NCBI RefSeq assembly: GCF_003952025.1
Contig: NZ_QXGI01000010.1
Location: 1-64,000, forward strand
Source of the DNA: Bifidobacterium castoris
GTDB taxonomy: Bacteria > Actinomycetota > Actinomycetes > Actinomycetales > Bifidobacteriaceae
Reading direction: 5' to 3'
Length of the DNA: 64,000 nt
Both the position numbers and the translations under genes were made by a program. The notes under the pieces were generated by a model that searched no databases, was not told the DNA's origin, and saw nothing but the letters and a program-made list of their open reading frames with translations. Within the stretch, counting starts at the first letter, position 1, and each line of letters starts with the position of its first letter. Below, piece by piece: positions 7,921-16,527 of the stretch.

Positions 7921-9279
7921 TCAGAACGGCGTCGACGCCATCAGATACGAGCCCGAGCCCCCGCCGACGCGCGCCCACCCGTCGGCCGCCGGGATGAACA
8001 CGGCCTCGCCCTGACGCAAGGTGCGTGAACCGGTCTCGGTCGTGCATACGATCTCGCCCTGCGTGCACAGCAGCACGCGCGGACCGGCGTGCGGTACGAC
8101 GCCGCGGCCGCGCACCTGCTGCACGAGCGCGTCGTAGCGCACGGCGAGGCGGTCGACGATCGGCCATGGTTCGGCGGCGTCCACGTGGCCGTAGGCGAGC
8201 ACATACTCGCTGACGCCGGGCTTGTAGAACACGACGTCGCGCATGAGCAGCGCGCCGAGTCTCGAATCGGATGGATTGACGGGACTCGACGGACGGCAGT
8301 CGACGCATTGCAGCAGATTGGCGATGTCCTTGTGCTTGACCGTCATGCCGGCGCGCAGCACGTTGTCCGAATTCGTCATGATCTCGGCGCCGGTGCCGTA
8401 TATATAGGCATGCGGGACGCCGGTCGGCAGGAACACCGATTCGCCCTCCTCTAGCCGTACCGGGTTCATCATCAGCAACGCGAGCACGCTAGTGTCCCCG
8501 GGGAATGCGCGTGCGGCGCGCAGCGCGAAGTCGAAGGCCATCGCGTTGCGCGCATGCGGCGCCTGCGCGGCCGCCTGCAGCAGATCGTCGACGAGTTCCC
8601 GCGGATCGCTCGACGCGGCCGTGACCGCCGTATGGAACGCGCGGAAGACGCGTTTGCGTGATTCCGGCCACACCGTCGCGGCGACCGGCATCATCATGTC
8701 GGCCTGCGCGAAGGAATCGTCGCCGCGCCGTCCGCCGGAGGCGAAGGCCTGCGCCATCCGCTGCGCGACCGGCGAACGCAGCAGCTGCAGATTGCGCAGC
8801 GCGAAGCCGTGCGACGCGAAACCCACCGAGGCGAGGAACGGCTCGAGCGCGACGACCATCTCGCTTTTCGCGTTCATGTCCTTGAACGAACGCTCCGGCG
8901 CATCCATGGCGATGCCCTGCCGGTTCTCCATGTTGAAGCCCGCGCGCGCCTGGAAGTCGACCGGATGCACCTGCAACGACAGCGGTTCGTCGGCGGCGAT
9001 CGTCTTGAACAGGAACGGCAGCTCGGGACCGAACTCGGCGACGCCGCGCGCGCCCACCATCGCGTCCGGATCGCGGGCGATCATGTCGGTGAGCGCGATC
9101 GAACGCGTCACGCCGTCCCCGTCCGGCACGTCGATCGTCGACGGCGACTGCGCGTGCCCGCTGAACCACATCTCGGCGAGCGGCCCCTGCGCGTCGGAGC
9201 CGCCCAGATGGAACATCCGCTGCAGGCTGCCGTGCGATCCCCACGCGTAGCGTTTGGGCACCGGATGGATCGTGTACAC
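7921..9279 (-). CDS. manA: Mannose-6-phosphate isomerase, class I
   Basis: Interconverts mannose 6-phosphate and fructose 6-phosphate; zinc-dependent cupin-fold enzyme of the cytoplasm. The N-terminal VYTIHPVPKRYAWGSH and the zinc-ligand segment LSLQVHPVD are visible. A later stretch, GVPHAYIYGTGAEIM, matches the second cupin region with its conserved Asn-Ser pair in TNSDNVLRAG. The start is taken as the GTG at 9279, preceded by AGAAAGGAA at good spacing, which gives 452 residues. An upstream ATG at 9318 would add 13 residues unlike the family. The gene stands alone, so a role in mannose use or in making mannose for glycans cannot be separated. Confidence 0.93.
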   Translation of the reverse strand: MYTIHPVPKRYAWGSHGSLQRMFHLGGSDAQGPLAEMWFSGHAQSPSTIDVPDGDGVTRSIALTDMIARDPDAMVGARGVAEFGPELPFLFKTIAADEPLSLQVHPVDFQARAGFNMENRQGIAMDAPERSFKDMNAKSEMVVALEPFLASVGFASHGFALRNLQLLRSPVAQRMAQAFASGGRRGDDSFAQADMMMPVAATVWPESRKRVFRAFHTAVTAASSDPRELVDDLLQAAAQAPHARNAMAFDFALRAARAFPGDTSVLALLMMNPVRLEEGESVFLPTGVPHAYIYGTGAEIMTNSDNVLRAGMTVKHKDIANLLQCVDCRPSSPVNPSDSRLGALLMRDVVFYKPGVSEYVLAYGHVDAAEPWPIVDRLAVRYDALVQQVRGRGVVPHAGPRVLLCTQGEIVCTTETGSRTLRQGEAVFIPAADGWARVGGGSGSYLMASTPF

Positions 9280-9410
9280 GCGCGCGTTCCTTTCTGCCGT
9301 CCGTCCGAACGCCCCCATTGTACGCGATGGCCCTTGGCGCCGGCATGCACGTCTGGATCAGCCCGGAGGATGACGGCGCCCTGTCCCCGCCTGTATTAAG
9401 GTTGAGGTTT

Positions 9411-9671
9411 ATGAAGTTTGCCCCGATCATCGATCCGCACGCCCGGCGTCCCATGCCGAAACCGGTGCAGGTGGACCTTCGCAAGGCATTCATCTTCGGC
9501 ATCGCCTTGTGGACGGTCGCGCTCATCATATGCGTCTGCTGCTGGTATTTCACCCATGTCCGCTGGTTCCAGATGGCCATGTTCATCTGCGCGCTCGGCG
9601 TGCTCATCGGCTTCGCGCTGCTCGTCTGGGAGCATTTCGATCGCTCCGACTACCGCCGGCTCGGCCAGTGA
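9411..9671 (+). CDS. DUF2530-like two-helix membrane protein
   Basis: A small protein of 86 residues with two membrane segments, about residues 24-46 and 54-72, separated by a short loop. It ends in a charged tail, WEHFDRSDYRRLGQ. This architecture, the PVQVDLRKAF entry and the length match the actinobacterial DUF2530 family, whose function is unknown. The start is the ATG at 9411; a longer frame would add 31 residues without hydrophobic or conserved character. It is convergent with the sensor kinase gene and has no same-strand neighbours, so context gives no function. Confidence 0.75.
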   Translation: MKFAPIIDPHARRPMPKPVQVDLRKAFIFGIALWTVALIICVCCWYFTHVRWFQMAMFICALGVLIGFALLVWEHFDRSDYRRLGQ

Positions 9672-9708
9672 CGTATGACGCATCGCCCGCCGGCACCGCC
9701 GCCGACGG

Positions 9709-11001
9709 CTATTCCTGTTTCGCCATCGGCAGCACGAGGGTGAAGGTGCTGCCCTGCCCGGGACGGCTCCACACCTGCACGCTGCCGTGATGCGTGAGCG
9801 CGACATGCTTGACGATCGCGAGCCCGAGTCCGGCGCCGTCGGCCGTCCGCGCGTTCTGTCCGCGTCCGCGGTAGAAACGTTCGAAGATCCGCTGCTGTTC
9901 GTCCTCGGGGATGCCGATTCCCCGATCGATGACGCGGATGACGGCGTCGCGTCCGTCGCGGCTCGCGCGCACGTCGACGCTGACGGTCGCGCCGCCCGGC
10001 GAATACCGGAGCGCGTTGTCGAGCAGCTTGCCGATCGCGGCGCGGATCTGCGCGCTCTCGCCGTGCACGACGAGCGTGTCGTCGCCGCGCACGGTGATGC
10101 GCTGCCCATGTTCGGCGGCGAGGGGCCGCGCGACGTCGACGGCCGCCTCCACCTCGGCGAGCACGTGCAGCACGTTGTCGACCGTCGGCGTGACCTGTTC
10201 CTGCGCCTTGATGAGCAGCAGCAGGTCGCCGATCATATGGTCGATGTAGCCGATCGTGCGGCGCACGCTGCGCGCGTCGCGCGCGATCTGCCGTTCGTCG
10301 AGCCCTCCCCGTTCGAGAGTCTCCGCCAGATGCTTGAGTTCGTCGCTCGGCTGCACGAGGCGTTGCGAGACGTTCGCGATGAAGTCGTCGCGCACCTGCG
10401 CGAAGCGCACCGATTCGCTGACATCGTCGAGCAGCACGACGACGAGCCCCTCCGAGATCCTGCCGACGGTGACGTTGAGCCAGTTCGGCCTGCTCACCGT
10501 CCTGATACGCGGCAGTCCGTCGTCGTCATCGGCGTCGGCGGCATAATCGATATCGGCGAAGCGGCGCGGCGTGCGCGTCATCAGCTCGAGCGTGCGCCGG
10601 CCGCCATGAGCGCGCACTTCGCGGACCGCCTCGGCGATCGGCACCGACACGATCGCGTCGTCGTCGACGACGCCGAGACGGTAGGCGTCGGGGTTCGCGC
10701 GCACGACCTCGTCTTCGTCATCGACGACGACGGCCGCGGCCGGGATCATCGTCAGCAGCGCGGCCGTCGAATCCTGCAGATCGTCGTCCCCGTCGCCGTC
10801 GTCGTCCCCGTCGCGTTTGCGGCGTCTGCCACGCCAGCGCGACAGGACGTCGTCGATGCGTTCCGTGAGCGGCATGCCGTCGGTCGCACGCGTGAACAGC
10901 GGCGCGAGCGCGTCGGCGAGCAGTATCCCCAATCCGACGAGCGCGCCGAGAGCGAACAGCGCGAAGGCCGCGGCGATGATGGCGGACGTTTCGATATGCA
11001 T
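9709..11001 (-). CDS. SenX3/PhoR-like sensor kinase with degenerate H-box
   Basis: A 430-residue sensor kinase of the SenX3/PhoR type: an N-terminal membrane segment (about residues 5-29), an acidic linker, a PAS-like region, a dimerisation domain and an intact HATPase domain. The N-box (LLDNALRYSPGG) and G-boxes (DRGIGIPEDEQQRIFERFYRG, here split into GIGIPEDE and IFERFYRG, and GAGLGLAIVKH) are present. The H-box reads FIANVSQRLVQP, so residue 213, which should be the phosphorylated His, is Gln (codon CAA on the minus strand at 10363-10365). Autophosphorylation in the usual way is therefore unlikely. It diverges from phoU, which fits phosphate sensing. No regX3-type regulator is adjacent. 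The ATG at 11001 begins the hydrophobic segment. Confidence 0.85.
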   Translation of the reverse strand: MHIETSAIIAAAFALFALGALVGLGILLADALAPLFTRATDGMPLTERIDDVLSRWRGRRRKRDGDDDGDGDDDLQDSTAALLTMIPAAAVVVDDEDEVVRANPDAYRLGVVDDDAIVSVPIAEAVREVRAHGGRRTLELMTRTPRRFADIDYAADADDDDGLPRIRTVSRPNWLNVTVGRISEGLVVVLLDDVSESVRFAQVRDDFIANVSQRLVQPSDELKHLAETLERGGLDERQIARDARSVRRTIGYIDHMIGDLLLLIKAQEQVTPTVDNVLHVLAEVEAAVDVARPLAAEHGQRITVRGDDTLVVHGESAQIRAAIGKLLDNALRYSPGGATVSVDVRASRDGRDAVIRVIDRGIGIPEDEQQRIFERFYRGRGQNARTADGAGLGLAIVKHVALTHHGSVQVWSRPGQGSTFTLVLPMAKQE

Positions 11002-11055
11002 ACCGCCATTGTGGCACACCGCGACGCCGTATCGGGAGCCGATGTGGACGAGCGG

Positions 11056-11084
11056 TTGGTTTCTCCGGGCGTGTCCTCTACACT
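11056..11084 (+). promoter_or_regulatory. Probable phoU promoter
   Basis: TTGGTT (11056-11061), a 17-base spacer and TACACT (11079-11084) form a good sigma-70-type promoter. It stands about 55 bases before the phoU start codon. Confidence 0.55.
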
Positions 11085-11139
11085 GGTGACACGGCAGGCC
11101 GCCGCAGGAAGGCGCGGCCGATGAATGAAAGGCGGGAAG

Positions 11140-11820
11140 ATGCGCGTTATCTTCAACGAGGGGCTCAAGGCCGTCGCGGACGACCTCGATCATATGGTGC
11201 GCAACGTGCGCGACGCAATCCACGGCGCGGGGGCGGCGCTGCTCAGCCAGGATCTCGACGCCGCGCAGAAGGTCATCGACGACGACGCCGAGACCGATGC
11301 GCTGTCCGCGTCGATCGTCGACCAGTGCGTCGAGCTGCTCGCCCGGCAGAATCCGGTCGCCACCGACCTGCGCGTCGTCGTGTCGACGATGCGTCTGGCG
11401 ATCACCTTCGAGCGCATGGGCGACCTGGCCCGGCACATCGCCGAGGCCGCGCGCCGCACCTACCCGGATTCGCCGCTGCCGGCGAACGCCGTCGACCTGT
11501 TCCGGCAGATGCAGGACTTCCTCGACATGACCGCCGACCGTCTCGTGACGATGCTCGCCGACCGCGACACGGACACGGCCGACGAGATCATCCGCGACGA
11601 CGACCGTCTGGACGATCTGCACCGCAAGACGCTCATGCTCGCGCAGTCGGACGATTTCCCGGGCACGAACCAGCAGCTCATCAACGTCGTCCTCATCGGG
11701 CGTTTCATGGAGCGCCTCGGCGACCATTCGGTCTCGGCCGCGCGCCGCGTCGTGTTCATCGTCTCCGGTTTCGATCCCGCGAAGGAGCCGGCGCGCGACG
11801 AAGGCACCGACATCGACTGA
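11140..11820 (+). CDS. phoU: Phosphate transport system regulator PhoU
   Basis: A 226-residue all-helical protein of two three-helix PhoU repeats. In the family it binds metal clusters and represses phosphate-kinase signalling and phosphate uptake when phosphate is plentiful. The repeats are visible as ESDALSASIVD-like and DEIIRDDDRLDDLHRK acidic metal-binding helices (E/DxxxD motifs). The recurrent segments RLAITFERMGDLARHIAEAA and VLIGRFMERLGDHSVSAARR are family hallmarks. The start at 11140 is preceded by GAAAGG. It diverges from the SenX3-like kinase, the classic partner. Pst transporter genes are not in the window. Confidence 0.93.
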   Translation: MRVIFNEGLKAVADDLDHMVRNVRDAIHGAGAALLSQDLDAAQKVIDDDAETDALSASIVDQCVELLARQNPVATDLRVVVSTMRLAITFERMGDLARHIAEAARRTYPDSPLPANAVDLFRQMQDFLDMTADRLVTMLADRDTDTADEIIRDDDRLDDLHRKTLMLAQSDDFPGTNQQLINVVLIGRFMERLGDHSVSAARRVVFIVSGFDPAKEPARDEGTDID

Positions 11821-11859
11821 CGTCGGCGCGGCGCCGCTGCGCCGACCGTGGACGGACGA

Positions 11860-11906
11860 TACAAGTTATCCCCGGCATCCGTTGTGGATGCCGGGGATAA
11901 CTTGTA
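11860..11906. terminator. Long perfect hairpin after phoU
   Basis: A perfect 21-bp inverted repeat (11860-11880 and 11886-11906) with a 5-base loop. It lies between convergent phoU and the quinone-oxidoreductase gene and has no T-run. It is probably a bidirectional terminator. Confidence 0.78.
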
Positions 11907-11920
11907 GGTGGCCGGACGGG

Positions 11921-12916
11921 TCAGCGGTCCATGTCCACGACGAGCTTGCCGGTGGCCCGGTGTTCAGCGAGCGAGCGCAATCCCTCGACGAGATCGGCGA
12001 ACGGCAGCACGCCGGTGATGAGCGGGTCGAGCTCTCCCTGGGAGACCATCGACAGCACGTCCGACGCCATCGTGCCGAGATCGCGCTGCTCGACTGGGTT
12101 GCCGGAGGCGTGCGCGCCGCCGAGGTTGACGGCGTCGACGCTCAGTGCGCGCGCGAACATCCGGCCGCCCGGGATCGGCGGCACATCGACGATCGTGACA
12201 AGCTGGCCGTTGTAGGCGAGCCTGTCCAGATCGCGTTGCGCCTCCCGGCCGCTGACCGTATCGACGATGAGGTCGGCGCCCAGACCGCCGGTGAGTTCGC
12301 TCACGCGCGCGTCGACGTCCTCGGTGCGGTAGTCGATGATGGCGTCGGGGCGCACATGCTCGCGCACGAATTCGACGTTGCGCGTCGAGCACGTCGTGAG
12401 CACGGCGACGCCGTGCATCTTCGCGAGCTGCGCGGCGATGCCGCCGACCGCGCCGGAGCCGCCGTGGACGAGCGCGGTGCGCACGAGGTTGAGGTTCGGC
12501 TTGCGGTTGATCGTCTGGTAGGCGGTGAGCGCGCCGCACAACAGGCCGGCGGCGGTCGCGTACGGCACGTCGTCCGGGATGAGCGCGAGCTCGTATGCCG
12601 GTGCGCTCACGTATTCGGCGAAGCAGCCGTCGTGGCGCAGGTCTCCGTGCCCGGCGACGCGCATGCCGACCTTCCATGTGCCCTCGACGCCTTCGCCGAT
12701 GCCGACGATCTCTCCGGCCATGTCGAGTCCGAGGACATGCGGATAGGTCCAGGCCGGGTTGCCGCCTTCGGCGAGCTTGTAATCGACCGGGTTGAGGCCG
12801 GCCGCGTGCACCTTCACGAGCACATGGCCGGGCCCGGCGACCGGATCGGGGACGTCGGCGAGCCTGATCGCATCGATGCCGCGCGCCTGCGCGTCGGGGA
12901 TCACATACGCCTTCAC
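11921..12916 (-). CDS. Zinc-independent MDR quinone oxidoreductase-like protein
   Basis: A 331-residue medium-chain dehydrogenase/reductase of the quinone-oxidoreductase type, expected to use NADPH. The GroES-like N-terminal domain contains KVHAAGLNPVDYKLAEG and VLGLDMAGEIVGIG. The Rossmann domain has the nucleotide motif HGGSGAVGGIAAQLAK. The cysteines of the structural zinc site are lacking, as expected for this subgroup. It starts with GTG, and the start overlaps the stop of the oleate hydratase gene by four bases (GTGA), so the two are translated from one message. The substrate is unknown; a role linked to hydroxy- or oxo-fatty acids is suggested only by this overlap. Confidence 0.88.
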   Translation of the reverse strand: MKAYVIPDAQARGIDAIRLADVPDPVAGPGHVLVKVHAAGLNPVDYKLAEGGNPAWTYPHVLGLDMAGEIVGIGEGVEGTWKVGMRVAGHGDLRHDGCFAEYVSAPAYELALIPDDVPYATAAGLLCGALTAYQTINRKPNLNLVRTALVHGGSGAVGGIAAQLAKMHGVAVLTTCSTRNVEFVREHVRPDAIIDYRTEDVDARVSELTGGLGADLIVDTVSGREAQRDLDRLAYNGQLVTIVDVPPIPGGRMFARALSVDAVNLGGAHASGNPVEQRDLGTMASDVLSMVSQGELDPLITGVLPFADLVEGLRSLAEHRATGKLVVDMDR

Positions 12917-15066
12917 TTGGCGACCTTTCCGCTCGTCTCGGAGCCGCCCTCCGGAGCGGTGAACCGCTCCTCGGTCTCCGGCTCATCGGAGCCGGATGGC
13001 TGCGGGTCGACGCTTTCCTGCGCCGGCGTGATCGCGGCGGCGGCCTCTTCGGCGGCCTTGTCCGGGAAGGCGGCCTTCTCGGCTTCCTTCGCCTCGTTCA
13101 TCAGACGCTCCTCGTCCATCTCGCTGAACGAGGCGTCGAAGCGCATGCCCGGCTTCATGTTCACCGGACGCTGGGGATCGGCGAGGGCTCCGAAGGTCTT
13201 GAGCATCTCGTAGATGTAGGTGCCCTTCGTGCGGTTGAGCGCGACCTCGATCGCCTTGCGTTCGATGCCGTTGCGCCCGAAGGTCGTCAGCGGCTCGCCG
13301 TCGCGCAGCTTGACGGCCGCGTTGAGCATGTCGCGCACGTCGTATTCGCTGTTCCACACCTCCGGGACGCCGCGGTCGACGTCGCACAGCGTGTAGACGG
13401 CCTCCATGCCGGTGCGCATCGAGTATTCGGTCGTGAAGATCGTGTCGCGCGGCTCCTCGGCGAACTGGCCGATGAACGCGAAGTTGACGGCGCCGTCGGG
13501 CACGACGTCCGGACGGTCGCCGAGCTCGCGCGGCATGAAGAACGCATCCACGTACGGCATCATGACCGGGATCGTGTTGCAGTGCTCCGAGGCGAGCTCA
13601 TGGATGCGGTCGGTCGGCACGCCCATATGGTAGAGCCACTCCTCGCAGATCTCCTCGCCGGTGCAGTCCTGCATCTTCTTGCGGATGTAGTTGCCGGGGT
13701 TGTCCGGCAGCAGCGCGTCGATCCAGACGCTGATCTGGTCCTTCGGCTGGTCTCGGAACTGCTGCTGGCGGTTGATCGTCCAGCTCATCAGCCAGTTGGA
13801 GTCCTCCACGCTGACGATGCCGCCGGTCACCGTATGGCCTCCGAACGGGGAGCGTCCGGTGATCTTCTCGATGTACGGGATGATCTCGTCGTCGAGCGTC
13901 GTCGCGGTCGCGCTCATCCACTTCGTCAGGTTCGGATCGTAGATGAACTTCTCCGGATGCCCGAAGCTCGGGTCGACGGCGGCGATGCGGTTCCACGTGT
14001 CCCAGCCGTTGCCCGGCTTGAGCGACGGGTCGAAGCCGGCCGGCGTGTTCTGGTTGCCCTCGGTCGTCGACTCGACGAGGCCGCCGTTCGTGATGAAGAC
14101 GAAATCATCCTCGGTGAGCTCCATCGTCTTCGTCTCGTTATGCTTGAGGTCGGTGACGACGAGCGTCTTGGCGACCTTCTTGTTCGGCGTCGAATACGGG
14201 TTGCGCGGGAAGGCGCCGTTCTCGGCCTGCGCGCGGGCGATTTCGTCCATCGCGACGTTCGTGAACTCGCGCTTCGGTCCCATCTCGGTCTCGCTGACCT
14301 CGAAGGTCACGTCGTCGACCGAGGTCTGCATGTGGAACTGCACATCATGCGCCTTGAGGTAGTTCATCAGCGGCAGCACCATCGACTCGTACTGGTTGTA
14401 GCGGGTGAAGCGCAGCGCCGAGAAGTCCGGAAGGCCGCCGATGTGATGGATGAAACGGTGGATGTAGCGGCGCATCTCGAGCGCCGACTGCCAGTTCTCG
14501 AACGCGAACATCGTGCGCCAGTACAGCCAGAAGTTCGAATTGAGCACCTCGTCGTCGAAGTAGTCAGTGATCTTCTTGTTCGCCAGCTCGTCCTCGGTGG
14601 CCAGATACAGCTTGAGGATCTCCATGACGGCCTTGTCGGACAGGCCGAATTTCTTGTCCGTGTGCGCGTCCTGGCCGCGGCCCTTCGTCGCTCGGCACTT
14701 CGAGAAGTTCGGGTCCTCCTTGTTGAGCCAGTAGTAGTAGTCGAGCATCGAGACGTGCTCGTCCTCGATGCTCGGCACGTCGCGGTAGACGTCCCACATG
14801 ACCTCGAAATGGTTGTCCATCTCGCGGCCGCCGCGCATGACGTAGCCCTCGCCCTTGATGAAGGCGCCGTCGAGCGCGCCGCCGGGCAGGGCGTCCTTGT
14901 CGAACACATGGATGTTCTTCCCCGGCATCTGCGCGTCGCGCACCAGATAGAACGCGGCCGTCAGCGCCGCCAGGCCGGTGCCGATGATGTAGGCGCTCTT
15001 CTTCTCGACGCCTTCCGGCTTCCTCGGATGCGCGAACGCCTCGAAATTGCCTGCGGAGTAGTACAT
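12913..15066 (-). CDS. ohyA: Oleate hydratase (myosin-cross-reactive antigen family)
   Basis: A 717-residue FAD-dependent enzyme that adds water to the cis-9 double bond of unsaturated fatty acids, giving 10-hydroxy acids. The N-terminal dinucleotide motif is visible as AYIIGTGLAALTAAFYLVRD. The signature segment MRGGREMDNHFEVMWD (near residue 80) matches the family, as do overall length and DYYYWLNKEDPNFSKCR. The tail after about residue 670 is low-complexity and acidic. The start is set by GAAGGAGG, 4 bases before the ATG; an open frame continues upstream but without coding character. The gene overlaps the downstream reductase. Family members detoxify free fatty acids in gut bacteria. Confidence 0.95.
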   Translation of the reverse strand: MYYSAGNFEAFAHPRKPEGVEKKSAYIIGTGLAALTAAFYLVRDAQMPGKNIHVFDKDALPGGALDGAFIKGEGYVMRGGREMDNHFEVMWDVYRDVPSIEDEHVSMLDYYYWLNKEDPNFSKCRATKGRGQDAHTDKKFGLSDKAVMEILKLYLATEDELANKKITDYFDDEVLNSNFWLYWRTMFAFENWQSALEMRRYIHRFIHHIGGLPDFSALRFTRYNQYESMVLPLMNYLKAHDVQFHMQTSVDDVTFEVSETEMGPKREFTNVAMDEIARAQAENGAFPRNPYSTPNKKVAKTLVVTDLKHNETKTMELTEDDFVFITNGGLVESTTEGNQNTPAGFDPSLKPGNGWDTWNRIAAVDPSFGHPEKFIYDPNLTKWMSATATTLDDEIIPYIEKITGRSPFGGHTVTGGIVSVEDSNWLMSWTINRQQQFRDQPKDQISVWIDALLPDNPGNYIRKKMQDCTGEEICEEWLYHMGVPTDRIHELASEHCNTIPVMMPYVDAFFMPRELGDRPDVVPDGAVNFAFIGQFAEEPRDTIFTTEYSMRTGMEAVYTLCDVDRGVPEVWNSEYDVRDMLNAAVKLRDGEPLTTFGRNGIERKAIEVALNRTKGTYIYEMLKTFGALADPQRPVNMKPGMRFDASFSEMDEERLMNEAKEAEKAAFPDKAAEEAAAAITPAQESVDPQPSGSDEPETEERFTAPEGGSETSGKVAK

Positions 15067-15329
15067 GGTGCCTCCTTCTTCACGGCCTCGATCCCGCGAA
15101 GACGTGTCCACGCCGACTTTCGGCGCTCCGCTTACCATCGTCGGCCCATCCGAGTCCGGCGCGCGCGGAGGTTCACTGACAGCGTCCGACATGGACGTTT
15201 CGCAGCCGCATGGGTTATGGAAGACCGTGACGCCGCGCACAGATGACGGACCGCCGCGCTCGTCCCGTCCACGTCCGGGTTGGCGCGAAGCTCGTCGAAC
15301 CGCAGTGACCCATCCCTTCCGGTCGTGAC

Positions 15330-15559
15330 GCCGCATCGCTCGATAGTTCAGGCACGGAACGCGGTTATGCGGCCGCATCCGCGACGTTCGGCTGCACGGA
15401 CATCTCCACTCGGGCGCGATCCGCACAACATCGGTCAATCCACGCGACGATCGTCACAGAACCAACCAGAACACCCCAATAAAGCGACACCGCACGCCAT
15501 CCGCCGCGGCATGCGCGCGCATGAACCGATTCCGCGATCGAACTATCGAGTTATGCGGC
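15330..15559. mobile_element. MITE-like element, copy 1
   Basis: A 230-bp segment bounded by 20-bp inverted repeats: GCCGCATCGCTCGATAGTTC at 15330-15349, and at 15540-15559 its reverse complement with two mismatches. Inside, GTTATGCGGCCGC at 15363 repeats part of the end. It has no coding capacity. A related pair of ends bounds the segment at 51735-51958. Mobility is inferred from structure; no target duplication was confirmed. Confidence 0.5.
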
Positions 15560-15600
15560 CATCCGCCCCGTGTCCGCTCCGCGCACGTTCTGAAAAACGA

Positions 15601-15643
15601 CGATGTGGCCGCCCCATCCGCAGGGGATGGAACGGCCACATCG
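15601..15643 (-). terminator. Intrinsic terminator of gpmA
   Basis: An 11-bp outer stem (15601-15611 and 15633-15643) encloses an inner CCCCATCC/GGATGG hairpin. On the minus strand it is followed by TCGTTTTT. It lies 20 bases after the gpmA stop. Confidence 0.82.
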
Positions 15644-15662
15644 GACGCAATGGAGGCTCAGA

Positions 15663-16403
15663 TCACTTCTGGCCCTGGGCCGCGACGGCGGCGGCGCCGG
15701 CGGCGGCGGCCTCGGGATCGAGGTACTCGCCGCCCTTCTTGATCGGCTTGAAGTTCTCGTCGAGCTCATAGACGAGCGGAATCGCGGTCGGGATGTTGAC
15801 CTTGGCGATCTCCTCCTCGGTCAGGCCGTCGAGCATCTTGACGATCGCGCGCAGCGAGTTGCCGTGGGCCGCGATGAGCACGGTCTTGCCGCTCTTGAGC
15901 TCCGGGATGATCTCGGCGTCCCAGTACGGCTCGACGCGGGCCACAACGTCGGCGAGGCACTCGGCTTCCGGAACCGGATCGCCGGCGTAGCGCGGGTCGC
16001 CGTTCTGCGCATACTGATCGTTCGGGTCGATCTCGGGCGGCGGGGTGCCGTAGGAGCGACGCCACAGCATGAACTTCTCGTCGCCGTACTCCTCGCGGAT
16101 CTCGGTCTTGTTCTTGCCCTGCAGCGCGCCGTAGTGACGCTCGTTGAGACGCCAGTCACGCTTGACCGGGATCCACAGGCGGTCGGCCTCGTCGAGCGCG
16201 ATGTTCGCCGTGTTGATCGCGCGGCGCAGCAGCGACGTGAAGACGATGTCCGGAAGGACACCCTTCTCCTTCATGAGCTCACCGCCATGCTTGGCTTCCT
16301 CGCGGCCCTTTTCGGTCAGCGGGACGTCAACCCAGCCAGTGAACTGATTTGTCTTGTTCCATTCGCTCTGACCATGTCGGAGCAGTACCAGTGTGTATGT
16401 CAT
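15663..16403 (-). CDS. gpmA: 2,3-bisphosphoglycerate-dependent phosphoglycerate mutase
   Basis: Interconverts 3- and 2-phosphoglycerate in lower glycolysis. The phospho-histidine motif [12 protein letters not shown] is at the N-terminus. The second catalytic histidine lies in [17 protein letters not shown], and the family string [12 protein letters not shown] is present. The length of 246 residues is standard for the cofactor-dependent type. The start gives the canonical [11 protein letters not shown]. The ribosome site is weak, and a TAGACT hexamer only 8 bases before the ATG suggests a very short or leaderless message. It is monocistronic with its own terminator. Confidence 0.97.
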   Translation of the reverse strand: MTYTLVLLRHGQSEWNKTNQFTGWVDVPLTEKGREEAKHGGELMKEKGVLPDIVFTSLLRRAINTANIALDEADRLWIPVKRDWRLNERHYGALQGKNKTEIREEYGDEKFMLWRRSYGTPPPEIDPNDQYAQNGDPRYAGDPVPEAECLADVVARVEPYWDAEIIPELKSGKTVLIAAHGNSLRAIVKMLDGLTEEEIAKVNIPTAIPLVYELDENFKPIKKGGEYLDPEAAAAGAAAVAAQGQK

Positions 16404-16527
16404 ACGTTTCAGTCTAGCGTTGCGTACTGCCAAATCATCCGCGGCGCGCGCCGTGCCGCCGGTGCTGCGGATACCTCCAACGAATCGGGGGGATCGCCGT
16501 CCATGCCGCACGACCCACCGCCGGTGC

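Larger units (their letters stand above)
15067..15662. other. 596-base intergenic region
   Basis: Separates oleate hydratase from phosphoglycerate mutase, both on the minus strand. It should hold the oleate hydratase promoter, though no good hexamer pair is evident. It contains a MITE-like element (15330-15559) and the gpmA terminator (15601-15643). No coding frame is convincing. Confidence 0.6.

Noticed and set aside
13582-15246. 554-codon open frame opposite oleate hydratase
   Set aside because: Antisense shadow in high-GC sequence. The minus-strand gene has clear family motifs and a ribosome site.
15067-15438. N-terminal extension of oleate hydratase to base 15438
   Set aside because: The added 124 residues have no coding character, and a strong GAAGGAGG site marks the ATG at 15066.
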